Shown one piece after another: positions 34,830 through 43,348 of a DNA stretch of 64,000 nt. Under the pieces are notes generated by a model. The model saw nothing but the letters and a program-made list of their open reading frames with translations. It was not told where the DNA came from and searched no databases. Both the position numbers and the translations under genes were made by a program. How positions within the stretch are numbered: the stretch's first letter is position 1; each line of letters begins with the position of its first letter. The stretch is from Pseudomonas sp. GM79 (lineage in GTDB: Bacteria > Pseudomonadota > Gammaproteobacteria > Pseudomonadales > Pseudomonadaceae): assembly GCF_000282495.1 (NCBI RefSeq), contig NZ_AKJE01000047.1, forward strand, positions 32,214 to 96,213, in the 5' to 3' direction.

Positions 34830-35870
34830 ATGGACTATCGCCAGCTAGGCCGAACCAATCTGAACGTGAGTGCAATCTGCCTCGGCACCATGACCTGGGG
34901 CGAGCAAAACAGTGAGGCTGAAGCCTTCGCCCAGATCGAACGAGCCAAGAGCGCGGGCATCAATTTCATCGACACCGCCGAAATGTACCCCGTGCCACCC
35001 AAGGCCGAAACCTACGCCACCACCGAGCGCTACATCGGCAATTACTTCAAAAGTCGCGGCGATCGCGCCGACTGGATCCTGGCGAGCAAGATCGCCGGCC
35101 CCGGCAACACCATCGACTACATCCGCGACAAAAACCTCAAGCACAACCGCGAGAACATCGTCCAGGCCGTGGATGCAAGCCTCAAGCGCTTGCAGACCGA
35201 CTACATCGATCTCTATCAGCTGCACTGGCCTGAACGCAGTACCAATTTCTTCGGACAACTGGGCTACAAGCACACGAGCGAAGTCAACCTCACCCCGCTG
35301 GAAGACACCCTCGAAGCACTGGACGAACAGGTCAAGGCCGGCAAGATCCGCCACATCGGCCTGTCCAACGAAACGCCGTGGGGCACCATGCGTTTCCTCG
35401 CCCTCGCCGAAGCCCGTGGCTGGCCGCGCGCCGTATCGATCCAGAACCCCTACAACCTGCTCAATCGCAGCTTCGAAGTCGGCCTGGCGGAAATCGCCAT
35501 CCGCGAACAGTGCGGCCTGCTCGCCTACTCGCCGCTGGCGTTCGGTTTCCTGTCGGGCAAGTACGAAGGTGGCGCGCGTCCGCCCAAAGGTCGCCTGAGC
35601 CTCTACAGTCGCTTCAGCCGCTACTTCAATCCTCAGTCAGAGGCAGCGTGCAGCCGTTATGTGGCACTGGCCCGTGAACACGGTCTGGATCCGGCGCAGA
35701 TGGCCCTGGCCTTCGTCACACAGCAACCGTTCGTCACCAGCAACATCATCGGCGCCACCACGCTTGAGCAACTGGACAGCAACATTGCCAGCTTCGAGCT
35801 GAAACTTTCCGACGAAGTGTTGGCAGGGATCGAGGCGATTCACCAGGACCATCCGAACCCTGCACCTTGA
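34830..35870 (+). CDS. NADP(H)-dependent aldo/keto reductase, Tas family
   Basis: This 346-residue TIM-barrel oxidoreductase contains the expected catalytic tetrad: Asp and Tyr in FIDTAEMYPVPP, Lys in ILASKIAG, His in LYQLHWPERSTN. The WPERSTNFFG stretch is typical of the Tas branch. The start is ATG 34830 with aaggag 7 bp upstream. The open frame extends 18 codons further, but without a ribosome site. Substrate unknown. The reductase, the acyl-CoA dehydrogenase and the regulator form a neighbourhood also found in other Pseudomonas. Confidence 0.9.
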   Translation: MDYRQLGRTNLNVSAICLGTMTWGEQNSEAEAFAQIERAKSAGINFIDTAEMYPVPPKAETYATTERYIGNYFKSRGDRADWILASKIAGPGNTIDYIRDKNLKHNRENIVQAVDASLKRLQTDYIDLYQLHWPERSTNFFGQLGYKHTSEVNLTPLEDTLEALDEQVKAGKIRHIGLSNETPWGTMRFLALAEARGWPRAVSIQNPYNLLNRSFEVGLAEIAIREQCGLLAYSPLAFGFLSGKYEGGARPPKGRLSLYSRFSRYFNPQSEAACSRYVALAREHGLDPAQMALAFVTQQPFVTSNIIGATTLEQLDSNIASFELKLSDEVLAGIEAIHQDHPNPAP

Positions 35871-35884
35871 TCGATAGGTGAAAA

Positions 35885-35984
35885 GCCTTCGCGAGCAAGC
35901 CCGCTCCCACAGTTGATCAGTGTTGATGCACATATTTGTGCATCGACACAGACCCCATGTGGGAGCGGGCTTGCTCGCGAAGGC
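35885..35984. repeat. REPIN with nested palindromic loop
   Basis: Perfect 27-bp arms (core gcgagcaagcccgctcccac and its complement) enclose a 46-bp centre that is itself a hairpin: 13-bp arms 35920-35932 and 35937-35949 with one mismatch. Confidence 0.9.
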
Positions 35985-36005
35985 GATCTCGAACTCACCA
36001 CGCCA

Positions 36006-37142
36006 TCAAAGCGACCGCGCAATAATCTCCTTCATGATCTCATTGGTCCCGGCATAGATCCGCTGCACCCGCGCATCCGCCCACGCCCGGGCGATCGGGT
36101 ATTCCCACATGAACCCGTAACCGCCATGTAACTGCACGCACTCGTCGAGCACCTTGCATTGCAGGTCGGTGCCCCAGTACTTGGCCATTGCCGCTGTCGG
36201 CACGTCGAGTTTGCCTTGCAGATGCAGTTCCAGGCAGCGATCGACGAAAACCCGGCCGATCTGGATTTCGGTCGCCATTTCAGCGAGTTTGAAGCGGGTG
36301 TTCTGGAAGTCGGCGATGGCCTTGCCGAAAGCCTTGCGCTCACGGGTGTAATCCAGCGTCCATTGCAACGCCGCTTCAGCTGACGCCAAGCCACCTACCG
36401 CGACCGTCAGACGCTCCTGCGGCAGTTCCTGCATCAAGTAAGCGAAGCCCATCCCGGCCTGGCCCAGCAGGTTTTCTTTCGGTACCCGTACGTCCTGGAA
36501 GAATAGCTCCGAGGTGTCCTGAGCCTTCATCCCGACCTTTTCCAGACGCTTGCCCTTGGCGAAGCCGGGCGTATTGGCCTCTACCAGAAACAGACTGGTG
36601 CCCTTCGCTCCTGCCTTTGGATCGGTCTTGGCCACGACGATCACTAGGTCAGCCAGAAAGCCATTGGTGATGAAGGTCTTCGAACCGTTGATCACGTATT
36701 CGTCGCCATCCAGCACAGCGGTGGTTTTCACCCCTTGCAGGTCGGAACCGGCACCCGGCTCGGTCATGGCAATCGCGGTGACCATTTCGCCAGACACCAG
36801 CTTGGGCAGGTATTTGTGTTTCAGCGCTTCACTGCCGTAATGCAGGATATAAGGCGCCACAATGTCCGAATGAAGTGAAAAACCGATGCCGGTCAGCCCC
36901 AGGCGGCCGACCTCCTCGATCACCACCGCGCTGTAGAGAAAGTCTGCCCCCAGCCCGCCGTATTCTTCCGGCAGATGCGAACAGAGCATCCCCGCCTCCC
37001 CTGCCTTGTTCCAGAGTTGGCGGTCGATATAGCCTTGTTTTTCCCATTGCCCATGGAACGGCACGGCCTCTTTTTCGAGGAACGTTCGCACGCTGTCGCG
37101 AAAAAGTTCGTGCTCGGAACTGAACAAGGTTCTGGGGATCAT
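36006..37142 (-). CDS. Acyl-CoA dehydrogenase, long-chain type
   Basis: The 378-residue flavoenzyme would oxidise an acyl-CoA to the trans-2-enoyl-CoA and pass electrons to ETF. FAD-binding signature AMTEPGAGSDLQG (near 130) and the C-terminal signature QLHGGYGFMWEYPIARAWAD are present. The position of the catalytic glutamate of medium-chain enzymes (YEGT) reads YAGT here, as in the long-chain and isovaleryl branches, where the base sits in an earlier helix. I could not place that base with confidence. Substrate class is inferred. Confidence 0.9.
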   Translation of the reverse strand: MIPRTLFSSEHELFRDSVRTFLEKEAVPFHGQWEKQGYIDRQLWNKAGEAGMLCSHLPEEYGGLGADFLYSAVVIEEVGRLGLTGIGFSLHSDIVAPYILHYGSEALKHKYLPKLVSGEMVTAIAMTEPGAGSDLQGVKTTAVLDGDEYVINGSKTFITNGFLADLVIVVAKTDPKAGAKGTSLFLVEANTPGFAKGKRLEKVGMKAQDTSELFFQDVRVPKENLLGQAGMGFAYLMQELPQERLTVAVGGLASAEAALQWTLDYTRERKAFGKAIADFQNTRFKLAEMATEIQIGRVFVDRCLELHLQGKLDVPTAAMAKYWGTDLQCKVLDECVQLHGGYGFMWEYPIARAWADARVQRIYAGTNEIMKEIIARSL

Positions 37143-37287
37143 GCGGCACCTGTGGTTATTGTTAGCCGGAATTGACCTTTAGAGACTAAGCCTCGTATCC
37201 GATACAGGACACTGGACACATCCGACAAAAAATAAGACGATCCAGCCGTCTGGTGACCACTTTCCCCTATAAGAATAAAGTTGAATT

Positions 37288-38283
37288 ATGTCTAACCAAG
37301 TCTCCACGCCCTTGCGGCGCGTCAGCATCCTGGCTATCGACCGGGTTTTCGCTTCCACCCTCATGCAAGCCAAGGATTTCTTCCATCTGGCCAGCCTGCG
37401 CTATGGCAAACAACTGGGCCACGGCCTGACACCGGCGTTTGAAACCCGGCTGGTCAGCCCCGACGGCAAACCGGTGAACAGCTTCAGCGACGTGATCATG
37501 CCGGTGGACGGCGGCCTGGAAAACGCCGACGTCATCATCCTTCCCGCCTTCTGGGACGATTTCGACACCCTCTGCAAACGTTATCCACAGGTCCTGCCGT
37601 GGCTGCGTCAGCAGCATGCACGCGGCGCCGTGTTGTGTGGCGAAGCTACCGGTGTGTTCTGGCTGGCCGAAGCCGGGTTGCTCGACGGCAAGGAAGCGAC
37701 GACCTACTGGCGTTTCTTCAATGCCTTTGCCGAACGCTTCCCGCAGGTCCAGCTCAATCAGGACAAACACCTGACCGACGCCGACAACCTGTATTGCGCC
37801 GGCGGCACCACCTCGGCCTGCGATCTCTACATTTACCTGATCGAGCGTTTTTGCGGCGCCAACGTGGCCCAGGCCGTGGCCCGCGACATTCTTTATGAAG
37901 TGCAGCGCAGCTATGCGCCAGGACGAATCGGTTTTGGCGGTCAGAAGCTGCACCAGGATGTGATCATCCTGCAGATCCAGCACTGGCTCGAAGAACACTT
38001 CGCCGACAAGTTTCGCTTCGAAGACGTGGCCCGCGAACACGGCATGAGCATCCGCAACTTCATGCGCCGCTTCCAGACCGCCACCGGCGACAAACCGCTG
38101 CATTACCTGCAGCGGCTGCGCATCGAAACCGCCAAGGGCTTGTTGTCCGGCAGTCGCAAGAGCATCAAGACCATCAGTTATGAGGTCGGTTACGATGACG
38201 CGAGTTTCTTTGCGCGACTGTTCCGCCAGCACACGGAGTTGTCGCCGAACCAGTATCGGCAGCAGTTTCAGCAAGCGGCTTAA
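37288..38283 (+). CDS. GlxA-type transcriptional regulator (DJ-1/PfpI plus AraC)
   Basis: The 331-residue regulator combines an N-terminal amidase-like DJ-1/PfpI domain (about 9-200, with LWCGEA-like VLCGEATGVFWLAEAG) and a C-terminal AraC-type double helix-turn-helix (about 225-328, DVAREHGMSIRNFMRRFQ and ISYEVGYDDASFFARLFRQ). Members respond to small nitrogen metabolites or unknown ligands. It is divergent from the acyl-CoA dehydrogenase gene, 145 bp apart, so it may control it. Confidence 0.9.
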   Translation: MSNQVSTPLRRVSILAIDRVFASTLMQAKDFFHLASLRYGKQLGHGLTPAFETRLVSPDGKPVNSFSDVIMPVDGGLENADVIILPAFWDDFDTLCKRYPQVLPWLRQQHARGAVLCGEATGVFWLAEAGLLDGKEATTYWRFFNAFAERFPQVQLNQDKHLTDADNLYCAGGTTSACDLYIYLIERFCGANVAQAVARDILYEVQRSYAPGRIGFGGQKLHQDVIILQIQHWLEEHFADKFRFEDVAREHGMSIRNFMRRFQTATGDKPLHYLQRLRIETAKGLLSGSRKSIKTISYEVGYDDASFFARLFRQHTELSPNQYRQQFQQAA

Positions 38284-38301
38284 GGACTGAACCCAAATCC
38301 A

Positions 38302-38393
38302 ATGTGGGAGCGGGCTTGCTCGCGAAGGCGGTGGTTCAGTCGACATCAATGTTGAATGTCAGACCGCTTTCGCGAGCAAGCCCGCTCCCACAT
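38302..38393. repeat. REPIN
   Basis: 31-bp arms of the main REP family with one mismatch surround a 30-bp centre. It lies in the convergent space after the GlxA-type regulator. Confidence 0.88.
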
Positions 38394-38410
38394 GGGTTCT
38401 TCGGTGCGCA

Positions 38411-38444
38411 TAAAAAAGGGCCTGCATTGCAGACCCTTTTTTAT
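38411..38444. terminator. Bidirectional terminator between the regulator and zapE
   Basis: The stem aaaaaagggcctgca/tgcagaccctttttt with one mismatch ends in T runs on both strands, as expected between convergent genes. Confidence 0.85.
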
Positions 38445-38457
38445 TTTCCGAACCGTC

Positions 38458-39552
38458 CTACGGCTTGTGCGCCCGGGACAGGAACTCGTGTGACTGCATT
38501 TCCAGCAAGCGGCTAAGCGTGCGCTGGAACTCGAAGTTCAGGCGACCGCCGGTGTAGAGGTCTTTGAGCTCGACTTCGGCGGAAATGATCAGCTTCACGT
38601 TACGGTCGTAGAACTCGTCGACCATGTTGATAAAGCGTCGGGCGATGTCGTCGGTGGTGACGCTCATCTGTTCGACATCGCTGAGCAACACGGCGTGGAA
38701 GATTTTACCCAGTTCGATGTAATCGTTCTGGCTGCGTGGGCCGTCGCAGAGTTCGCGGAAGTCGAACCAGGCCACGTCATCGCAAGTGCGCACGGCACGG
38801 ATTTCACGGTTCTCGATCACCAATACGTCGTTCTCGATGGCTGCCGTGCATTCCGGCGTCAAGGCCCGGAAGCTCTTGCGCAGGCTTTCCTGGGCGGCTT
38901 CATCCAGCGGAAAGTGGAACAGTTCCGCTTGCTCGAGGTGACGCAGACGGTAATCGACGCCGCTGTCGACGTTGACGATTTCGGTGTTCTGCTTGATCAG
39001 CGCAATGGCCGGCAGGAAACGCGCACGCTGCAGGCCGTCCTTGTACAGGCCGTCGGGCACGATGTTCGAGGTCGCGACCAGGGTCACGCCATTCTTGAAC
39101 AACTCTTCCATCAACGTGCCAAGAATCATCGCGTCGGTGATGTCGGAGACGAAGAACTCATCGAAACAAATCACTCGCGACTCGTCGGAGAAGCGCTTGG
39201 CAATGATGGTCAGCGGGTTTTTCTCACCGCCCAGGGTCTTCATCTCTTCATGCACGCGCTTCATGAAGCGGTGGAAGTGAGTGCGAGTCTTTTCCTTGAA
39301 CGGCAGCGCTTCGAAGAAGGTGTCGACCAGGTAAGTCTTGCCGCGACCCACGCCGCCCCAGAAGTACAGGCCCTTGACCGGCACCTGATCCTTCTTGCCA
39401 AACAGTTTGCCGAGCAGGCCCGGTTTGTTTTGCGAGGCCGCGACCAGATCGTCGTACAGGCGCTGCAAATGGCGCACGGCAGTTTCCTGGGCGGCGTCAT
39501 GGAAGAATTCCGGGCGTTTCAGATCAGCTTGATATCGTTCTAGGGGCGTCAT
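38458..39552 (-). CDS. zapE: Cell division ATPase ZapE
   Basis: This 364-residue AFG1-like AAA ATPase associates with the Z ring late in division in E. coli. The Walker A motif GGVGRGKT lies at 66-73, Walker B is ICFDEFFVSD, and TSNIVPDGLYKDGLQRARFLP holds the sensor and arginine region. It is separated from the upstream trpS by a terminator. Confidence 0.95.
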   Translation of the reverse strand: MTPLERYQADLKRPEFFHDAAQETAVRHLQRLYDDLVAASQNKPGLLGKLFGKKDQVPVKGLYFWGGVGRGKTYLVDTFFEALPFKEKTRTHFHRFMKRVHEEMKTLGGEKNPLTIIAKRFSDESRVICFDEFFVSDITDAMILGTLMEELFKNGVTLVATSNIVPDGLYKDGLQRARFLPAIALIKQNTEIVNVDSGVDYRLRHLEQAELFHFPLDEAAQESLRKSFRALTPECTAAIENDVLVIENREIRAVRTCDDVAWFDFRELCDGPRSQNDYIELGKIFHAVLLSDVEQMSVTTDDIARRFINMVDEFYDRNVKLIISAEVELKDLYTGGRLNFEFQRTLSRLLEMQSHEFLSRAHKP

Positions 39553-39570
39553 AATTCGTTAGCAAGGCAA

Positions 39571-39603
39571 CAAAAACGGGCCGTCACTGTAGCGACGGCC
39601 CGT
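39571..39603 (-). terminator. Terminator after trpS
   Basis: The stem acgggccgtc/gacggcccgt with a short loop is followed on the minus strand by five T residues. It lies between trpS and zapE. Confidence 0.8.
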
Positions 39604-39642
39604 GGGAATGGCAATCGGCCCTTGGTCGGACCGAGCCGTTGA

Positions 39643-40998
39643 TTATTCCTGAACCGGTGTCAGGGCAACGCGCAAAGCACCGATGGCAGCATCGCGAGCA
39701 GCGCTGTCGGCGAAGGCCGGGCTGTCGGCAACGCACTCGCCTTCCAGCCAGACGCTGAAGCTCAGGTCTTCACTGCGCACGTCCAAGGCTTGACCGGATT
39801 GCAGTTGCTTGGTCACTTGCCCTGCGGTTTTACCGTCGGAGAAGTTGCGCGACAGCAGCAGTTGCTCGCCATCGGCCGCCAGCAGACGGAAGCGGAAACT
39901 GCCATCGTCTTCACGGAAGCTGACGAAGCGCGCGGCTTTCGCGGCTTTCTTCTTGGTGGTCGCTGCGACTTGGGTCTGAGCGACGAAAGAACGCAGGCCG
40001 ACCGCCTCGCGCAGTTCGTGGAGGAACGGCGTCGCCACCGAACGGGCCTTTTTGGCGCCGATCTGCAGCATGTCTTCCAGATCCGCCGGGCGTTCGATCA
40101 ACTGGTGATAACGCTCGCGAGACTCGCCCAATTCGCTGTCGAGCAGCTGGAACAGACGATTCTTTGCCTCGCCCCAACCCAGGCCCTGGAGCAATTCGCT
40201 GCGGAATTCGTCGGATTGTGACGGCGTAGCGAAAGCCTGGAACAAGGTGAACAGATGCGAGTTGTCCGGATCCTTGGCTTCGCCCGGGGCACGGGAGTCG
40301 GTGACAATCCGCGAAATCGCGTCTTTCATTTCTTTGGCGCTGCTGAACAACGGAATGGTGTTGTCGTAGCTCTTCGACATCTTGCGACCGTCGAGGCCCG
40401 GCAAGGTGGCGACACTTTCCTCGATCAGCGCTTCAGGCATGGTGAAGAACTCTTTGCCCTGGCCGAACAAGTGATTGAAGCGCTGGCCGATGTCCCGGGC
40501 CATTTCCACGTGCTGGATCTGGTCACGGCCGACCGGCACCTTGTGGGCGTTGAACATCAGAATGTCCGCAGCCATCAACACCGGATAGCTGTACAAGCCC
40601 ATGGTGATGCCCGCGTCCGGGTCTTCGCCGGTCTCGACGTTCTTGTCCACCGAGGCCTTGTAGGCATGGGCGCGGTTGAGCAGGCCCTTGGCGGCCACGC
40701 AGGTCAGCAGCCAGGTTAGCTCGGGGATTTCCGGGATGTCGGACTGGCGATAGAACGTCACGCGGTCCACGTCCAGACCACCGGCCAGCCAGGTCGCGGC
40801 GATTTCCAGACGCGAACGCTGGATGCGCAGCGGGTCATCGCATTTGATCAGGGCGTGGTAGTCGGCCAGGAAGTAGAACGAATCGGCATTGCTGTCACGG
40901 CTGGCGACGATCGCCGGGCGGATGGCGCCGGCGTAGTTGCCCAGGTGCGGCGTGCCGGTGGTGGTGATGCCGGTGAGGATACGGGTACGAGTCGTCAT
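39643..40998 (-). CDS. trpS: Tryptophanyl-tRNA synthetase with extra C-terminal domain
   Basis: This class I synthetase charges tRNA-Trp. It has the HIGH-like motif GTPHLGNYAG (residues about 14-23) and the KMSKS motif. At 451 residues it is about 115 longer than E. coli TrpRS. After a lysine/alanine-rich linker (about 347-358), residues about 360-448 resemble the YegP/DUF1508 fold (GSFRFRLLAADGEQLLLSRNFSDG). Start ATG 40998 is taken because TRTRILTGITTTG is the family N-terminus. Eight extra upstream codons are unlikely to be used. Confidence 0.95.
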   Translation of the reverse strand: MTTRTRILTGITTTGTPHLGNYAGAIRPAIVASRDSNADSFYFLADYHALIKCDDPLRIQRSRLEIAATWLAGGLDVDRVTFYRQSDIPEIPELTWLLTCVAAKGLLNRAHAYKASVDKNVETGEDPDAGITMGLYSYPVLMAADILMFNAHKVPVGRDQIQHVEMARDIGQRFNHLFGQGKEFFTMPEALIEESVATLPGLDGRKMSKSYDNTIPLFSSAKEMKDAISRIVTDSRAPGEAKDPDNSHLFTLFQAFATPSQSDEFRSELLQGLGWGEAKNRLFQLLDSELGESRERYHQLIERPADLEDMLQIGAKKARSVATPFLHELREAVGLRSFVAQTQVAATTKKKAAKAARFVSFREDDGSFRFRLLAADGEQLLLSRNFSDGKTAGQVTKQLQSGQALDVRSEDLSFSVWLEGECVADSPAFADSAARDAAIGALRVALTPVQE

Positions 40999-41022
40999 GG
41001 GTAATCGCTTGTCAGACTGCAA

Positions 41023-41667
41023 TCAATTCGAAAGACGCGGCAGGATCAGATCCTTGAGATCGGTCAGCTTGCCATGAAAAAAGTGTCCGCATTCTGCCAC
41101 TTTCAGCAGCTCATGGGGGCGATCGAGTGCGTCGGACCAGTCGTAAACGAGCTGCGGATCGATGACTTCGTCGGTTTCCGGCTGGATCAGGGTCAATGTA
41201 CCTTGTTGCGGCAATTGATCCTGATCGCCCAAGCGCATGACAGCGGGCGCCACCATGAATAAATGCTTGAGTTGCTCACCCTTGGCTTCCAGGCGTCCGC
41301 CGAGACTTGCTGCAACAAATCCGCCGAAGGAGAAACCGAACAGGGTCAGGGGCAAGTCAGGATGTTTGGCCCGCAGCCATTCGGCCACCGCCTGGGCATC
41401 GTCGACTTCGCCAGTGCCCATGTCGTGCGCGCCTGCACTGGTGCCGACGCCACGGTAATTGAACCGCAAGGTAATAAAACCGGCGTCGCGCGCGGTGCGC
41501 TGCAAGGTCGAGACGACCTTGTTGAGCATGGTGCCGCCCTGCACCGGGTTCGGGTGGCAGATCAGCGCCAGACCGCGGGGTTGCTCGTTATCCGGCCCCT
41601 CGTTATTTAAGTACAGGGCTTCCAGTTGGCCGACCGGGCCATCAATCACTACAGGGGTTTCGCGCAT
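41023..41667 (-). CDS. Alpha/beta hydrolase
   Basis: The 214-residue serine hydrolase has the nucleophile elbow GFSFGG (GxSxG), an oxyanion-side CHPNPVQGGTMLNK and a late histidine (ECGHFFHGKL). It matches a family of small intracellular hydrolases with CHPHP-type motifs. Substrate unknown. ATG 41667 lacks a close ribosome site. A TTG two codons upstream with GGAG 8 bp before it is an alternative. It lies 24 bp before trpS and is probably co-transcribed. Confidence 0.88.
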   Translation of the reverse strand: MRETPVVIDGPVGQLEALYLNNEGPDNEQPRGLALICHPNPVQGGTMLNKVVSTLQRTARDAGFITLRFNYRGVGTSAGAHDMGTGEVDDAQAVAEWLRAKHPDLPLTLFGFSFGGFVAASLGGRLEAKGEQLKHLFMVAPAVMRLGDQDQLPQQGTLTLIQPETDEVIDPQLVYDWSDALDRPHELLKVAECGHFFHGKLTDLKDLILPRLSN

Positions 41668-41812
41668 AAGCAAGGAAGGAACTCCGTGACCTCGAATCGG
41701 GTCGACTCGTCTAGCCAATTGTCTGTGCCAATTCTATTGCGAGTGAATCGCGGTATACAGCGCAGGTTCGAGCCGTTAACGTAAAGCAAAGCCGTTTATA
41801 GAGGAAGGACTC

Positions 41813-42247
41813 GTGGAACACTCGCTCTTAGTTTGGTTGTTGCCGACTCTTGCCCTGGTTGTGGGTGTCGCCATTGGATTCCTGATCGCTCGCCTGGTGC
41901 CGAATGCCGCGCCTAGCAGCACGCAACGTCAGCTGGATGACATTCAGGAACGTTTTGACAGTTATCAGAACGAAGTGGTCACCCACTTCAACAGCACTGC
42001 AAACCTGGTCAAGAAACTGACTGCGAGCTATCAGGAAGTGCAGGATCATCTCGCCGAGGGCGCCAACCGTCTGGCCCTGGACGAGCAGACTCGCCAACGC
42101 TTGCTGGCTGCCTTGCACGCCGACGCGGCGCAGGCTCCACGGGAACGCCTGACGCCACCGCGCGATCAGGAACCGCCTCGCGACTACGCCCCCAAAGCCC
42201 CAAACGCGCCGGGCATGCTTGACGAGCATTACGGCCTGAAGAAGTAA
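41813..42247 (+). CDS. zapG: YhcB/ZapG family inner-membrane protein (DUF1043)
   Basis: The 144-residue protein has an N-terminal TM helix (about 5-25) and then a coiled coil (about 35-90) and a proline-rich tail. YhcB in E. coli links cell division, elongation and envelope synthesis. The start is GTG 41813 with a strong gaggaagg site. Divergent from the hydrolase-trpS operon. Confidence 0.88.
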   Translation: MEHSLLVWLLPTLALVVGVAIGFLIARLVPNAAPSSTQRQLDDIQERFDSYQNEVVTHFNSTANLVKKLTASYQEVQDHLAEGANRLALDEQTRQRLLAALHADAAQAPRERLTPPRDQEPPRDYAPKAPNAPGMLDEHYGLKK

Positions 42248-42265
42248 TCAGGTTTCGCGCGACAC

Positions 42266-42304
42266 AAAAAGCCCTCGGACAAGCGATTGTTCGAGGGCTT
42301 TTTT
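42266..42304 (+). terminator. Terminator after zapG
   Basis: The stem aaaaagccctcg(g)aca/tg(t)tcgagggctttttt ends in six T residues, 19 bp after the zapG stop codon. Confidence 0.85.
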
Positions 42305-42333
42305 GTTTCTGTTGCTGTTTTGCGTTGCCTGTC

Positions 42334-42432
42334 CGGGCCTCTTCGCGAGCAAGCCCGCTCCCACATTTTGAACGCATCCCCCTGAGAGAACCCGGTCGAA
42401 TGTGGGAGCGGGCTTGCTCGCGAAGAGGCCCG
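42334..42432. repeat. REPIN with 32-bp perfect arms
   Basis: The arms 42334-42365 and 42401-42432 are perfect complements of the main REP family. The centre of 35 bp is unique. This is the longest perfect pairing among the REPINs in the window. Confidence 0.92.
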
Positions 42433-42445
42433 AACTGACAAAAAC

Positions 42446-42484
42446 AAAAACCGCCCGATCTGTAGAGGATCGGGCGGGCTTTTT
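42446..42484. terminator. Terminator between zapG and the OmpA-like gene
   Basis: The stem ccgcccgatc/gatcgggcgg is flanked by A on one side and T on the other, so it can serve the OmpA-like gene on the minus strand and back up zapG on the plus strand. Confidence 0.8.
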
Positions 42485-42508
42485 ACGCCTGGGGTTCAAT
42501 CAGACGCT

Positions 42509-43231
42509 TTACGGATACTGCTGCACCTGACCCTGCTGCTGATACTCCTGGCCCGGAATCGCCTTCAGGTTGACCTCGACCCGACGGTTCTGTGCCCGGC
42601 CATTGGCATCACCATTACTGGCAATCGGGTTATCCGGCCCGGCACCACGCGCCGACAGGTTGGCGCCGCTGACACCCTGGGAGGTCAGGTAAGTCGCCAC
42701 ACTCTGGGCGCGACGCTGGGACAGGTCCATGTTGTGCTGACGGCTGCCGGTGCTGTCGGTGTAGCCGACGATCTCGATCTGGTTCTGGTTGAACTCCTTG
42801 AGCGAGCCCGCCAGATTGTTCAGCGGCTGGTAGAAGCCCGACGCGATATTCGCCGAATCAGTGGCGAATGTGATGTTGCCCGGCATGATCAGCTTGATCT
42901 GATCGCCTTGGCGCTGCACTTCAACCCCAGTGTTGGCCATGCTGGCCCGCAATTTTTTCTCCTGCTGGTCGGCGTAGTAACCGTAACCGGCGGCAGAAGC
43001 CCCCACCACGGCGGCGCCAATCAGCGCGCCCTTGCCACGGTTATCGTGACTGATGGCAGCACCGGCCAGTGCACCGGCCAAGGCGCCGAGGCCACCGTAT
43101 TTGGCGGTTTTGCTCATGCCCGTAGAGCCGCCATCAGCCTGACCCTGGCTGTCATAAGGGTTCTGCGATGCGCAACCGGACAACAAAGCCACGGCAGTAG
43201 CGACAATAATCAAACGACGCGAGGTGAACAT
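42509..43231 (-). CDS. OmpA-family lipoprotein with glycine zipper
   Basis: The 240-residue protein has a lipobox LLSGC (Cys20), a glycine-zipper membrane region (about 45-90, GGLGALAGALAGAAISHD) and a C-terminal OmpA-like peptidoglycan-binding domain (about 118-228) with the binding sequence GYTDSTGSRQHNMDLSQRRA. Closest in plan to YiaD and related outer-membrane tethers. Role: anchoring the outer membrane to the wall, inferred. Confidence 0.9.
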   Translation of the reverse strand: MFTSRRLIIVATAVALLSGCASQNPYDSQGQADGGSTGMSKTAKYGGLGALAGALAGAAISHDNRGKGALIGAAVVGASAAGYGYYADQQEKKLRASMANTGVEVQRQGDQIKLIMPGNITFATDSANIASGFYQPLNNLAGSLKEFNQNQIEIVGYTDSTGSRQHNMDLSQRRAQSVATYLTSQGVSGANLSARGAGPDNPIASNGDANGRAQNRRVEVNLKAIPGQEYQQQGQVQQYP

Positions 43232-43348
43232 GGAGAGCTCCTACTTTTTTTGCATTCTGTGGTGCAGCGGACTTAAGCAATGAACCTTTGCGGGTGTTGG
43301 ATCATGGCCAACGCCAAAAATTCCGTCGTGCCTTTCACAACTGCATCT

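Noticed and set aside
42334..42484. Possible small RNA gene formed by three consecutive hairpins
   Set aside because: The pieces are explained by a REPIN and a terminator flanking it, with no promoter signal in between.
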